Shown: positions 1 through 7,479 of the stretch, one piece after another
Layout of the letters: every line of letters starts with the position of its first letter
Position numbering within the stretch: position 1 is the stretch's first letter
DNA from: Clostridia bacterium
GTDB lineage: Bacteria; Bacillota; Clostridia; Oscillospirales; CAG-382
Direction of reading: 5' to 3'
DNA length: 12,378 nt
NCBI GenBank assembly: GCA_017938055.1
Contig: JAGBCG010000241.1
Location: 1 to 12,378, forward strand
Made by a program: the position numbers and the translations under genes
The notes under the pieces: generated by a model
Database searches by the model: none
What the model was told of the DNA's origin: nothing
The model's input: the letters and a program-made list of their open reading frames with translations, nothing else

Positions 1-181
1 GGATTATTCTATCTATGGCGGTGCTCCTTTTCTTGGCATTGCAAAGCCCGTCATAAAAGCTCACGGAAGTGCAAATCATATCAGCATTGCTGTTTGTATT
101 GGTCAGGCAAAAAGATATGCTCAGTCAGGCATGATTGACTACATCGCCTCACTCAGCTCAAAATCTCAGCAACAGGAATAA
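1..181 (+). CDS. plsX: Phosphate acyltransferase PlsX, C-terminal end (5' part outside window)
   Basis: The frame starting at base 2 is open to a TAA at 179-181 and encodes the last 59 residues of a protein that begins upstream of the window. It opens with DYSIYGGAPFLGIAKPVIKA followed by HGS. This matches the conserved C-terminal PlsX signature, in which a D-Y-S-x-Y-G-G-A-P-L-L-G block is followed by P-V-I-x-A-H-G. PlsX is a peripheral membrane enzyme that converts acyl-ACP and phosphate into acyl-phosphate, the donor used by PlsY to make lysophosphatidic acid. The next gene is rnc, 31 bases downstream. In Bacillus and many clostridia an acyl-carrier-protein gene lies between the two, and it is absent here. 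The identification rests on only 59 residues, but the motif is distinctive. Confidence 0.88.
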   Translation, partial: DYSIYGGAPFLGIAKPVIKAHGSANHISIAVCIGQAKRYAQSGMIDYIASLSSKSQQQE

Positions 182-199
182 AATTTTTACTGAAGAAAC

Positions 200-203
200 G
201 GAG
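200..203 (+). promoter_or_regulatory. Ribosome binding site that sets the rnc start
   Basis: GGAG lies 9 bases upstream of the ATG at 213. The same reading frame is open back to a TTG at 135 inside plsX, but that upstream stretch does not look like RNase III sequence. The Shine-Dalgarno position supports ATG 213 as the true start. Confidence 0.7.
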
Positions 204-212
204 CATTTAAAA

Positions 213-923
213 ATGCAACAAAACTTTTCTTTACTTGAACAAACTATAGGCTACTGCTTTAACGACAAAACACTGCTTGAAAAGGCACTGACTCACTCCT
301 CATACGCTAACGAGCTTAAAGCAAAGGGCGAAAATGTTATGTACAACGAAAGGCTTGAATTTCTTGGAGATTCGGTGCTTTCTCTTATAGCAAGCGTTTA
401 TTTATTTAAAGGAAACAGCACTCTTTTTGAGGGCGATCTTACAAAAATCAGAGCAGGTATTGTATGTGAGAACGCTTTATACGAATACGCCTGCAAAATA
501 AACTTAGGCGATTTTCTGCTTCTTGGTCATGGCGAAGAAGCTACAGGCGGAAGAAAGAGAAAATCGGTAGTTTCTGACGCTTTTGAAGCCTTACTTGCAG
601 CTATTTACCTTGACGGCGGCTTTGCAAGTGCAAGAAAATTCGTTCTGCCATATTTAAAACAAGCTGCCGAAACGCTTATCAAAACAGGAAGTGCCGAGGA
701 CTACAAAACACTGCTTCAAAAATTTGTTCAGCAAAACAAAGGTGATATTCTTGAATACATAATGGTTGGTGAAAGTGGTCCGTCACATGCAAAAATGTTT
801 GACTATCATGTTTTACTCAACAACAACATTATTGGCAAGGGCAGTGGAAAATCCAAAAGAGATGCCGAGCAGGCTGCTGCCAAGCAAGCTCTTATTCTCT
901 TTGGCAAAATAAGTGAAAAGTAA
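213..923 (+). CDS. rnc: Ribonuclease III
   Basis: This is a 236-residue RNase III, the usual bacterial length. It cleaves double-stranded RNA, notably the 16S and 23S rRNA precursors and structured mRNAs. The N-terminal endonuclease domain (about residues 5-155) carries the signature NERLEFLGDSVL at 45-56. Metal-binding and catalytic positions E46, E49 and D53 are present, and D122 and E125 lie in SDAFEALLAAIYLDGG. A double-stranded-RNA-binding domain follows (about 162-233), ending in the typical GKGSGKSKRDAEQAAAKQAL run. All expected active-site residues are present, so the enzyme should be active. The start was placed at ATG 213 because of the GGAG upstream and because family homology begins there; the frame extends to TTG 135 within plsX without similarity. 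The stop codon overlaps the next start as TAATG, which suggests translational coupling. Confidence 0.96.
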   Translation: MQQNFSLLEQTIGYCFNDKTLLEKALTHSSYANELKAKGENVMYNERLEFLGDSVLSLIASVYLFKGNSTLFEGDLTKIRAGIVCENALYEYACKINLGDFLLLGHGEEATGGRKRKSVVSDAFEALLAAIYLDGGFASARKFVLPYLKQAAETLIKTGSAEDYKTLLQKFVQQNKGDILEYIMVGESGPSHAKMFDYHVLLNNNIIGKGSGKSKRDAEQAAAKQALILFGKISEK

Positions 924-1957
924 TGTCAAGACACGTTAACATCCCAATTTTTATCCCCCACGATGGTTGCAGAAATGACTGTGTTTTCTGCAATCAGCGT
1001 ACCATTACGGGTGTTCAAAAGCATGACGACAGCAAGGTTCGGGAAATTATAGAAAATGCTCTTTCCACAATAGAAGATGACGCTGAAACAGAAATTGCTT
1101 TCTTCGGCGGAAGCTTTACAGGAATAGGTATTGAAAGAATGACCTATCTTTGTGATGTTGCATATAGCTTTGTTAAACAGCAAAGAGTTAAATCAATCCG
1201 TCTTTCAACACGTCCCGATTACATTGACAAAAACATTCTTACTATACTCAAAGACCGTGGTGTTACCCACATTGAGCTTGGTATTCAATCGGCATGTGAC
1301 AACGTCTTATCTTCATGTAAAAGAGGTCATGGGTTTGCTGACACAATAAATGCCTGCAAGCTTATAAACGAGTTTGGATTTATTCTTGGTGGACAAATGA
1401 TGATTGGTCTTCCCTGCTCTACGTCAGATGATGAAATTTATACTGCACAACAAATTGTAAAGCTTGGCTGCAAGCAGGCAAGAATATATCCTTGTGTAGT
1501 TTTCAAAAAAACTGAGCTTTACCAAATGGCAATTCGCGGCGAATATTCTCCTCTTTCGTTGCAGGAGGCTATTGACAGAAGTGCAAAGGTTTTTTCTGTA
1601 TTTCAGGATGCAAATATAAATGTTTTACGCATAGGTCTTCAGTCAAGTGAGAATCTTTCAGATAAAAATGAGGTTTATGCCGGAGCAAATCATCCTGCTC
1701 TTGGTGAGCTTGTTATAAGCCGTTATTTTTTATTAAAGGTACAATCCTTTCTTGAAAATTACAGACAAACCGAGCATGAATTTACAAAACACACCCTTTT
1801 TATTGACTGTGCCAAGGGTGACTTATCAAAGGTTATCGGTCAAAGAGGAAAAAACAGACAGGAATTACTCCATATTGCAAAGAAATCAGGTTTTTCGGAT
1901 ATTAAGATTACGGAAAACGAAAACATTCAAAAAAATCAGCTTAATATACATTTTTAA
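923..1957 (+). CDS. Elp3-type radical SAM protein lacking the acetyltransferase domain
   Basis: This 344-residue protein has an N-terminal radical SAM cysteine motif, C16-x3-C20-x2-C23 within DGCRNDCVFCNQ, expected to bind a 4Fe-4S cluster and S-adenosylmethionine. Further family motifs follow in order: FFGGSFTG (the SAM-binding GGE-like loop), STRPDYID, ELGIQS, MIGLP, YPCVVFKKTELY and a C-terminal HPALGELVISR. These match the radical SAM core and following domain of Elp3, the tRNA wobble-uridine modifying enzyme. The C-terminal GNAT acetyltransferase domain of true Elp3 is missing. A short C-terminal region contains VIGQRGKN (304-311), which resembles the GxxG loop of KH RNA-binding domains. 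A gene of this type commonly sits between rnc and smc in clostridia, and its substrate is not known to me. The start ATG overlaps the rnc stop by one base, and smc follows after 36 bases. A tRNA-modification role is inference only. Confidence 0.85.
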   Translation: MSRHVNIPIFIPHDGCRNDCVFCNQRTITGVQKHDDSKVREIIENALSTIEDDAETEIAFFGGSFTGIGIERMTYLCDVAYSFVKQQRVKSIRLSTRPDYIDKNILTILKDRGVTHIELGIQSACDNVLSSCKRGHGFADTINACKLINEFGFILGGQMMIGLPCSTSDDEIYTAQQIVKLGCKQARIYPCVVFKKTELYQMAIRGEYSPLSLQEAIDRSAKVFSVFQDANINVLRIGLQSSENLSDKNEVYAGANHPALGELVISRYFLLKVQSFLENYRQTEHEFTKHTLFIDCAKGDLSKVIGQRGKNRQELLHIAKKSGFSDIKITENENIQKNQLNIHF

Positions 1958-1980
1958 TTACTAAGGCTAATTCAATCAAC

Positions 1981-1985
1981 GGAGG
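1981..1985 (+). promoter_or_regulatory. Strong ribosome binding site for the TTG start of smc
   Basis: GGAGG, the most consensus-like Shine-Dalgarno in the window, lies 8 bases before the TTG at 1994. It supports initiation at this rare start codon, because no ATG nearby would give the canonical SMC N-terminus. Confidence 0.75.
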
Positions 1986-1993
1986 AAATTAAA

Positions 1994-4900
1994 TTGTACT
2001 TAAAAGCTCTTGAAGTAAGAGGCTTCAAATCATTTCCCGACAAAACAAGACTTGACTTTGAAAAAGGCGTTACAGCAGTTGTTGGTCCCAACGGAAGCGG
2101 AAAAAGCAATGTTTCGGATGCTGTCAGATGGGTTCTTGGCGAAATGTCACCAAAGTCACTTCGAGGCTCAAAGATGGAGGACGTTATTTTTGCAGGTACT
2201 GCAAAGCGTACTCAAACGGGCTTTTGCGAGGTTTCAATTATCGTTGACAACTCCGACAAAATACTTCCAAGTGATACGGACGAGGTGAAAATTACCCGTA
2301 AATACTACAGAAGCGGTGACAGCGAATACAAAATTAACGACAAGCCCTCAAGACTTAAAGACATATACGAGCTTTTCCTCAACACAGGTATTGGACGTGA
2401 GGGATATTCTGTTGTCGGTCAGGGTAAAATTGCGGAGGTTCTCTCTCAAAAAAGCGACGAACGTCGTCATATTTTTGAGGAAGCAGCTGGTATTTCAAAA
2501 TTCCGCTACAGAAAAAACGAAACGGAAAAGAAGCTCAACGAAACAGACACCAACCTTATCCGTCTTAACGACATAGCAAGTGAAATTGAAACAAGACTCG
2601 GTCCTTTGGAAAAGGATTCGGAAAATGCAAAAAAATACCTCGTGCTTTCCGACAGAAAAAAGGAGCTTGAGGTTTCGATATGGCTTGACAGAATTGTTTC
2701 TGCTGCCGACAAATCAAAAAATCTCGAAAACAAGCACGATGTTGCAAAAAAGAATTACGAAGATACAGACAACGAAATTACACTTCTTGATTCTGCAATA
2801 GACGGTCTTTTCAACAAAAAGATGTTCACCTCACAAAAGGCTGAGTCAAAGCGTGAGGAAATCGCAAATCTTGAAGCCGAAAAGAACAGGCTTGAAAATC
2901 TACGTTCTCTTGCAGGCAACGACATTTCTCACCACAATGAGAGAAAGGCTCAGATTAATGCCGAAATCAATCTTCTTGGCGGTCAGGAGATGGACTCTCT
3001 CAAAGAAAAAATTCTTGAGGCAGAGGAAAACGTTAAAAATGCAGAAAAATCCCTTGAGTGTGCAAAGCAGGAGCTTATTAATTCAATGGATGCTCACCAA
3101 AAGAGCATTGATGCCGTTACCCTTGCAGAAGACAGCCTTACACAAAAGCAGGAAGAAATAAGAAAATCAAGCGACGAGTTAACAAGTCTGAAAATTCAGG
3201 AAGCGGCAGAGCTTACAAGCGAAAAATCAGAGTCTGAACGCAAGGAATTCTTATCGGGTGAAATAAAAAAAGCCGATGAAGAGCTTGAAGCTGCATACAA
3301 ATTACTTGAAAATGCACAGCAGAGAAAGCAGGATTTTAAGGCAGAAAAAGACCAGCTGTTAGCTGACATAACCGACGAGCAGGAAGCGTTAAAGGTGCTT
3401 GCTTCAAAGCGTGAGGAATATATTGCACTGAAAAATCAGCTTGAAGCACAATATGCCGCAGACAGTCACAGGCGTGAAGTTCTTGACAGAATGGACAAGA
3501 TGCTCGAAGGCTATCCGGGAAGTGTAAAGGCTGTAATGAACGAAAAGACTCTTTCGGGTATCTGTGGTCCTGTATCAAGAATTCTTGGTGTTTCGGGTGA
3601 ATATGTAACGGCTATTGAAACAGCTCTGGGAGCATCTGTATCCAACATTGTCGTTGAAAACGAGGAATGTGCAAAGGATGCTATCCGTTTCTTAAAGAAA
3701 ACAAACGCTGGTCGTGCTACATTCCTACCCCTTACCTCCATGAGTGCAAAGGTTGTGAGTGAACATGGTCTTACACGTGAGGACGGCTACATCGGTATTG
3801 CCTGTGACCTTGTTTCATTTGAAGAAAAGTACAGAGTAATTGCAGAAAATCTTTTAGGCAGAACGGTTGTTGTTGATGACATTGACAACGGCTCAGTTAT
3901 CGCCAAAAAGTATTCATACAGATTCAGAATTGTAACCCTTGACGGTCAGGTTATAAACTCGGGCGGTTCTTACACGGGCGGCTCAAGTGCTTCAAGAACA
4001 GGTGTAATGTCAAGAAATGCAGACATTGCTGCTCTTGACGAGTCTATAAGTGCTATAGGTGCTAAAATGAAGCAGTTAAAGGCTGACATGAAGGAAAACG
4101 AGGAAGAATGTCAGTCTGCCATTGATTACATTGAAGGTCTTAAAAACGACCTTTCCAATGCCGACAGCGGTCTTTACAGAAGCGAAAACGACATCAAGCT
4201 TCACACTGAGCATATTGAAGCATGCAGTGAGCGTCTTAAGAACATGCATCTCCAGCTTGACGAGTTCGACAGTGAAAAAATCAAGGAACGACTCAGTCTT
4301 ATTACTGCAAAAAGGCAAGGACAGGAGGCTCATCTTGATGCTCTTAAGCTTGAGGAAGCTGAGCTTTGTACATTACTCGACAAGGCTGACGAGGATGAAA
4401 GAAATGCAAAAGAGCATGTCAATCAGACTCAGCTTTCCATTCTCTCCTTTGAAAAGGATGTACAGTCAGCAACCAGTGCCGTGGCTTCTTTAAGGCTTCA
4501 GATTGCTGACAACGTCAGAAGAACCGAAGCTCTAAAAGCTGAGCTTATTCAGATTGAAGATTTGCTTAAAGGCATCAGCATTGACATTGAACAGAGTGAA
4601 GAAAACATCAAAAAGGCAGATGAAATGCTCATTTCTTCCAAAAAAGAGCTTGACGAATTTATTGAGCTTTCACAAAATATCGAAGCTGACATGAACAGAA
4701 AGCGTGAGAATCAAAAGGGTCTGCAGAAGGACAAGGAAATTTTCTTTGAGGAAATGACAAAGCTTGCTTCAACTCTGGAAAACTGTCGTGCAGAATATGA
4801 CAACCTCACTTCAAAGCTCTGGGAGGAATACACCCTCACCTTTTCTGAGGCTGTTGCCCTCAACTACCCTGCTCCAACCAAGGAAAGTCAGCAGGAATTA

Positions 4901-5548
4901 TCAAGTGTCAAAGCAAAAATAAAAGCTCTTGGCCACATCAATGTAAATGCAGTTGAAGAATTCAAGGAAACCAAAGAACGCTACGACTTTATGTCAAAGC
5001 AAATCCAGGACCTTGAGGACTCAAAGAAGAGTCTTGAATCTATTATCAAGCGTCTTGAAAGCGACATGAAAACCATGTTTGTTAAGGCTGTCAACGACAT
5101 AAATGCACAGTTTAAGATTGTTTTTGCCGATCTTTTTGGTGGAGGAAATGCTGACATTGTAATTTCAGATCCTGAAAATGTGCTTGAATCGGGCATTGAA
5201 ATCAACATTCAGCCTCCGGGAAAAATGGTTAAGAATCTTTCACTATTATCCGGTGGTGAACAAGCCTTTACCGCTATTGCTCTATATTTTGCAATCCTAA
5301 AGGTAAATCCGGCACCGTTCTATATTTTTGACGAAATTGAAGCAGCTCTTGACGACGTTAATGTAAACAGATTTGCTTCGTACTTAAAGAAAAACAACGA
5401 TACTCAGTTTATCGTCATCACTCACCGACGTGGTACTATGGAGGTTGCTGATACGATGTATGGTGTTACCATGCAGGAAAAAGGTGTTTCGAGCTTCCTT
5501 AAGGTTAACATTGATGACGTTGAAAAGAAAACGGGTATCAAGCTGTAA
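1994..5548 (+). CDS. smc: Chromosome partition/condensation protein SMC
   Basis: This 1184-residue protein has the normal bacterial SMC length. With the kleisin ScpA and with ScpB it forms a ring-shaped ATPase that extrudes DNA loops and helps separate sister chromosomes. The N-terminal head half starts YLKALEVRGFKSFPDKT and carries the Walker A motif GPNGSGKS at 31-38 and the Q-loop glutamine at about 143. A first long coiled coil runs from about 170 to 500, rich in K, E and L with no prolines to speak of. The hinge spans about 505-670, from GYPGSVKAV to the glycine-rich GGSYTGG. The returning coil is followed by the C-terminal head half, with signature LSGGEQ at 1085-1090 and Walker B FYIFDEIEAALDD with D1113 and E1114. 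All ATPase residues are intact. The start is TTG, supported by GGAGG upstream and by a correct N-terminus. ftsY follows 23 bases later, an arrangement shared with Bacillus. Confidence 0.98.
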   Translation: MYLKALEVRGFKSFPDKTRLDFEKGVTAVVGPNGSGKSNVSDAVRWVLGEMSPKSLRGSKMEDVIFAGTAKRTQTGFCEVSIIVDNSDKILPSDTDEVKITRKYYRSGDSEYKINDKPSRLKDIYELFLNTGIGREGYSVVGQGKIAEVLSQKSDERRHIFEEAAGISKFRYRKNETEKKLNETDTNLIRLNDIASEIETRLGPLEKDSENAKKYLVLSDRKKELEVSIWLDRIVSAADKSKNLENKHDVAKKNYEDTDNEITLLDSAIDGLFNKKMFTSQKAESKREEIANLEAEKNRLENLRSLAGNDISHHNERKAQINAEINLLGGQEMDSLKEKILEAEENVKNAEKSLECAKQELINSMDAHQKSIDAVTLAEDSLTQKQEEIRKSSDELTSLKIQEAAELTSEKSESERKEFLSGEIKKADEELEAAYKLLENAQQRKQDFKAEKDQLLADITDEQEALKVLASKREEYIALKNQLEAQYAADSHRREVLDRMDKMLEGYPGSVKAVMNEKTLSGICGPVSRILGVSGEYVTAIETALGASVSNIVVENEECAKDAIRFLKKTNAGRATFLPLTSMSAKVVSEHGLTREDGYIGIACDLVSFEEKYRVIAENLLGRTVVVDDIDNGSVIAKKYSYRFRIVTLDGQVINSGGSYTGGSSASRTGVMSRNADIAALDESISAIGAKMKQLKADMKENEEECQSAIDYIEGLKNDLSNADSGLYRSENDIKLHTEHIEACSERLKNMHLQLDEFDSEKIKERLSLITAKRQGQEAHLDALKLEEAELCTLLDKADEDERNAKEHVNQTQLSILSFEKDVQSATSAVASLRLQIADNVRRTEALKAELIQIEDLLKGISIDIEQSEENIKKADEMLISSKKELDEFIELSQNIEADMNRKRENQKGLQKDKEIFFEEMTKLASTLENCRAEYDNLTSKLWEEYTLTFSEAVALNYPAPTKESQQELSSVKAKIKALGHINVNAVEEFKETKERYDFMSKQIQDLEDSKKSLESIIKRLESDMKTMFVKAVNDINAQFKIVFADLFGGGNADIVISDPENVLESGIEINIQPPGKMVKNLSLLSGGEQAFTAIALYFAILKVNPAPFYIFDEIEAALDDVNVNRFASYLKKNNDTQFIVITHRRGTMEVADTMYGVTMQEKGVSSFLKVNIDDVEKKTGIKL

Positions 5549-5556
5549 ATGCGTTT

Positions 5557-5563
5557 GAAAGGA
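5557..5563 (+). promoter_or_regulatory. Ribosome binding site for the GTG start of ftsY
   Basis: GAAAGGA ends 8 bases before the GTG at 5572. The following MSFFDKLKEGL is the typical N-terminus of a short FtsY, so the GTG is very likely the true start. Confidence 0.7.
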
Positions 5564-5571
5564 TTGATTTT

Positions 5572-6480
5572 GTGTCATTTTTTGACAAACTTAAAGAGGG
5601 TTTAAAGAAAACCAAGGACACTGTTTTCGGGCAAGTAAACGACATTTTCAAGCACTTTGTAAAGGTTGACGAGCAAATGCTTGAGGAGCTTGAAGAAATT
5701 CTTATTGCTTCGGATGTTGGCTATTCGATAACTGAAGAAATTATAGAAAAGCTTACCGACGTTCTTAAGGACAAGAGAATAACTGATCCACAACAAGCAA
5801 GGCAGGAGCTTATTTCCATTATCAGAGAAACCATTGGTGATAACGAGCCTCTAAGTATTACCACAACTCCATCTGTTATTCTTGTAATCGGTGTTAACAG
5901 TGTGGGCAAAACCACTTCCATTGCAAAGATTGCAAACTGTCTTAAAAACGAAGGCAAAAGCGTTGTTCTTGCGGCAGCTGACACCTTCAGAGCCGCTGCC
6001 ATTGACCAGCTTGAAATATGGTCCCAGCGTGCCGGCGTTCCCATTGTCAAGCACAGCGAAGGCTCTGACCCTGCTGCAGTTGTTTTTGATGCCTGCAATT
6101 ATGCTAAAAGTCACAAGTGTGATGTTCTTATTATTGACACAGCAGGTCGTCTTCACAACAAAAAGAATCTTATGGACGAGCTTTCCAAAATAAACAGAGT
6201 TATTGAAAGAGAGCTTCCGGATTGTGACAGGGAAACGCTTCTTGTATTGGATGCCGTAACAGGACAGAATGCCATAAATCAGGCAAAGGAATTTATTAAG
6301 ACAAGCAATATTTCAGGCATTGTTCTTACAAAGCTTGACGGAACAGCAAAGGGCGGTATTATTATTTCTATCAAGAAAGAGCTTGGTATTCCTGTTAAAT
6401 TCATAGGCGTTGGTGAAAAAATGGAAGATTTACAGAAATTTGATGCCGATGAATTCACAAGGGCATTATTTGATGAATAA
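5572..6480 (+). CDS. ftsY: Signal recognition particle receptor FtsY
   Basis: FtsY is the SRP receptor GTPase. It docks at the membrane and, with Ffh/4.5S RNA, hands ribosomes making membrane proteins to the SecYEG channel. At 302 residues this is the minimal NG form, without the long acidic A domain of enterobacterial FtsY. The helical N domain (about 1-95) is followed by the G domain. Its motifs are the G1 P-loop GVNSVGKTT at 107-115, DTFRAAA at 137-143, G3 DTAGR at 189-193, G4 TKLD at 253-256 followed by GTAKGG, and a closing FIGVGEKMEDLQKFD. The P-loop reads GVNS where GVNG is the common form, but the GxxxxGK[ST] pattern is kept. The amphipathic N-terminus (SFFDKLKEGLKKTKDTVFG) is the likely lipid-contacting helix. 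The start is GTG with a well-spaced GAAAGGA. No ylxM or ffh gene follows. Confidence 0.97.
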   Translation: MSFFDKLKEGLKKTKDTVFGQVNDIFKHFVKVDEQMLEELEEILIASDVGYSITEEIIEKLTDVLKDKRITDPQQARQELISIIRETIGDNEPLSITTTPSVILVIGVNSVGKTTSIAKIANCLKNEGKSVVLAAADTFRAAAIDQLEIWSQRAGVPIVKHSEGSDPAAVVFDACNYAKSHKCDVLIIDTAGRLHNKKNLMDELSKINRVIERELPDCDRETLLVLDAVTGQNAINQAKEFIKTSNISGIVLTKLDGTAKGGIIISIKKELGIPVKFIGVGEKMEDLQKFDADEFTRALFDE

Positions 6481-6530
6481 GGAACTTTTTTACCATATTT
6501 TCGTCTAAAATACTACAAATGGGTGTAATT

Positions 6531-7139
6531 ATGAAAATTGCTATAGCTACAAAAAACAGTCATAAAATCAATGAATTATCTCGTCTTATTCAGATTGACG
6601 GTATTGAATTTATAAGTCTTACGGATTTAGGCTTTGACGGCGACATTATTGAGGACGGAAGTACTTTTGCGGAAAATGCACTTATTAAAGCAAAATTTAT
6701 CTGTGAAAAGTACAATGTATATGCCATTGCCGACGATTCGGGACTTTGTGTTGATGCTCTGGGTGGAGAGCCGGGCATTTACTCGGCAAGGTATGCGTCG
6801 GTTACTGACGGCAATGCCAGCGACGAAGCCAACATTATAAAGCTTCTTGAAAAGCTAAAAACTATTCCCTCAGGTGAAAGAAGTGCAAGATTTGTATGCT
6901 CTATGGCTTTTGCTTCTCCTGACGGTGAAAGCTTTGCCGTTGACGGAATCTGCGAGGGTCACATTACAAGCGAATGCAGAGGAAACGGCGGCTTTGGCTA
7001 CGACCCTGTCTTTTACTGCACGAAATTATGCAAGACCTTTGGCGAAGCCTCAGAGCAGGAAAAGAACTGTGTCAGTCACAGATACCATGCCTGCAAGCTT
7101 CTTACGCAAAGGCTTAAAGAATACTTAGAAAACAAATGA
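6531..7139 (+). CDS. rdgB: Non-canonical purine NTP pyrophosphatase (ITP/XTP/dITP; RdgB/HAM1 family)
   Basis: This 202-residue enzyme hydrolyses inosine and xanthosine triphosphates to monophosphates plus pyrophosphate, keeping deaminated purines out of DNA and RNA. It acts in the cytosol, usually as a dimer. The family motifs are all present: IATKNSHKINEL at 5-16 (nucleotide-binding, usually ATxNxxKxxE), EDGSTFAENALIKA at 41-54, ADDSGL at 67-72 with the catalytic aspartates, GIYSARYA, RGNGGFGYDPVF, and SHR at 182-184. The frame also offers an ATG at 6519, giving four extra residues. I chose ATG 6531 because family members begin MKI-A-TKN and because a weak GGGTG sits just upstream of it. The gene follows ftsY after a 50-base gap, the largest in the window, with no visible terminator. 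Confidence 0.95.
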   Translation: MKIAIATKNSHKINELSRLIQIDGIEFISLTDLGFDGDIIEDGSTFAENALIKAKFICEKYNVYAIADDSGLCVDALGGEPGIYSARYASVTDGNASDEANIIKLLEKLKTIPSGERSARFVCSMAFASPDGESFAVDGICEGHITSECRGNGGFGYDPVFYCTKLCKTFGEASEQEKNCVSHRYHACKLLTQRLKEYLENK

Positions 7140-7144
7140 CTTTT

Positions 7145-7150
7145 GAAAGG
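7145..7150 (+). promoter_or_regulatory. Ribosome binding site that sets the yhbY start
   Basis: GAAAGG lies 8 bases before ATG 7159. The in-frame alternative GTG at 7150 begins inside this motif and has no Shine-Dalgarno of its own, so ATG 7159 is preferred. Confidence 0.75.
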
Positions 7151-7158
7151 TGTCACAT

Positions 7159-7479
7159 ATGTCAATAGAAAATCTTACAAGCAGCGAGCGTGCTTATTTA
7201 CGCTCCAAAGCAAACACACTTGATGCTATTTTCCAACTTGGAAAAGGCGGTATAAACGAAAATTTTATAAAACAAATTGACGATGTGCTTGAAGTAAGAG
7301 AGCTTATAAAAATCAGTCTTCTTGAAACTTGCGAGTACACGGTTAAACAAGCAGCTGATGAAATCTGCAAGGCTACGGGTGCTCAAAGTGTTCAGATGAT
7401 AGGCAGAAAGCTTGTGCTTTACAGAGCCGCAAGCAACAAAGACAAGAGAAAAATCACTCTGCCAAAATCAAAAAAATGA
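7159..7479 (+). CDS. yhbY: YhbY-family CRM-domain RNA-binding protein
   Basis: This is a 106-residue single-domain protein. The CRM fold is seen in LTSSERAYLRSKANTL near the N-terminus, then the GKGG loop at 28-31, followed by IDDVLEVRELIKISLLE and a C-terminal TGAQSVQMIGRKLVLYR. This is the standard YhbY pattern (LTxxQRxxLRxxAHxLxPxxxxGKxG). YhbY proteins associate with large-subunit precursor ribosomes and are thought to help 50S assembly. The GKGG loop is the RNA-contacting element of the family. The tail is basic and ends in KSKK. The start is ATG 7159, supported by GAAAGG upstream; GTG 7150 would add only MSH. The stop overlaps the nadD start as ATGA, so the two are probably translationally coupled, a pairing also found in Bacillus. 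Confidence 0.93.
   Translation: MSIENLTSSERAYLRSKANTLDAIFQLGKGGINENFIKQIDDVLEVRELIKISLLETCEYTVKQAADEICKATGAQSVQMIGRKLVLYRAASNKDKRKITLPKSKK

Noticed and set aside
135..212. Upstream extension of rnc to TTG 135
   Set aside because: It would overlap the plsX end by 47 bases, has no ribosome binding site, and its residues are unlike RNase III. ATG 213 with GGAG fits better.
4122..4493. 123-codon plus-strand frame within smc
   Set aside because: It is an out-of-frame reading of the SMC coiled-coil region, with no known motif and no plausible start signal.
5721..6098. 125-codon minus-strand frame within ftsY
   Set aside because: It is antisense to the conserved GTPase domain of ftsY and has no independent support.
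6506..6511. TAAAAT possible -10 element in the ftsY-rdgB gap
   Set aside because: No -35 element at 16-18 bases spacing, only a TTTACC 11 bases upstream, so not supported as a promoter.
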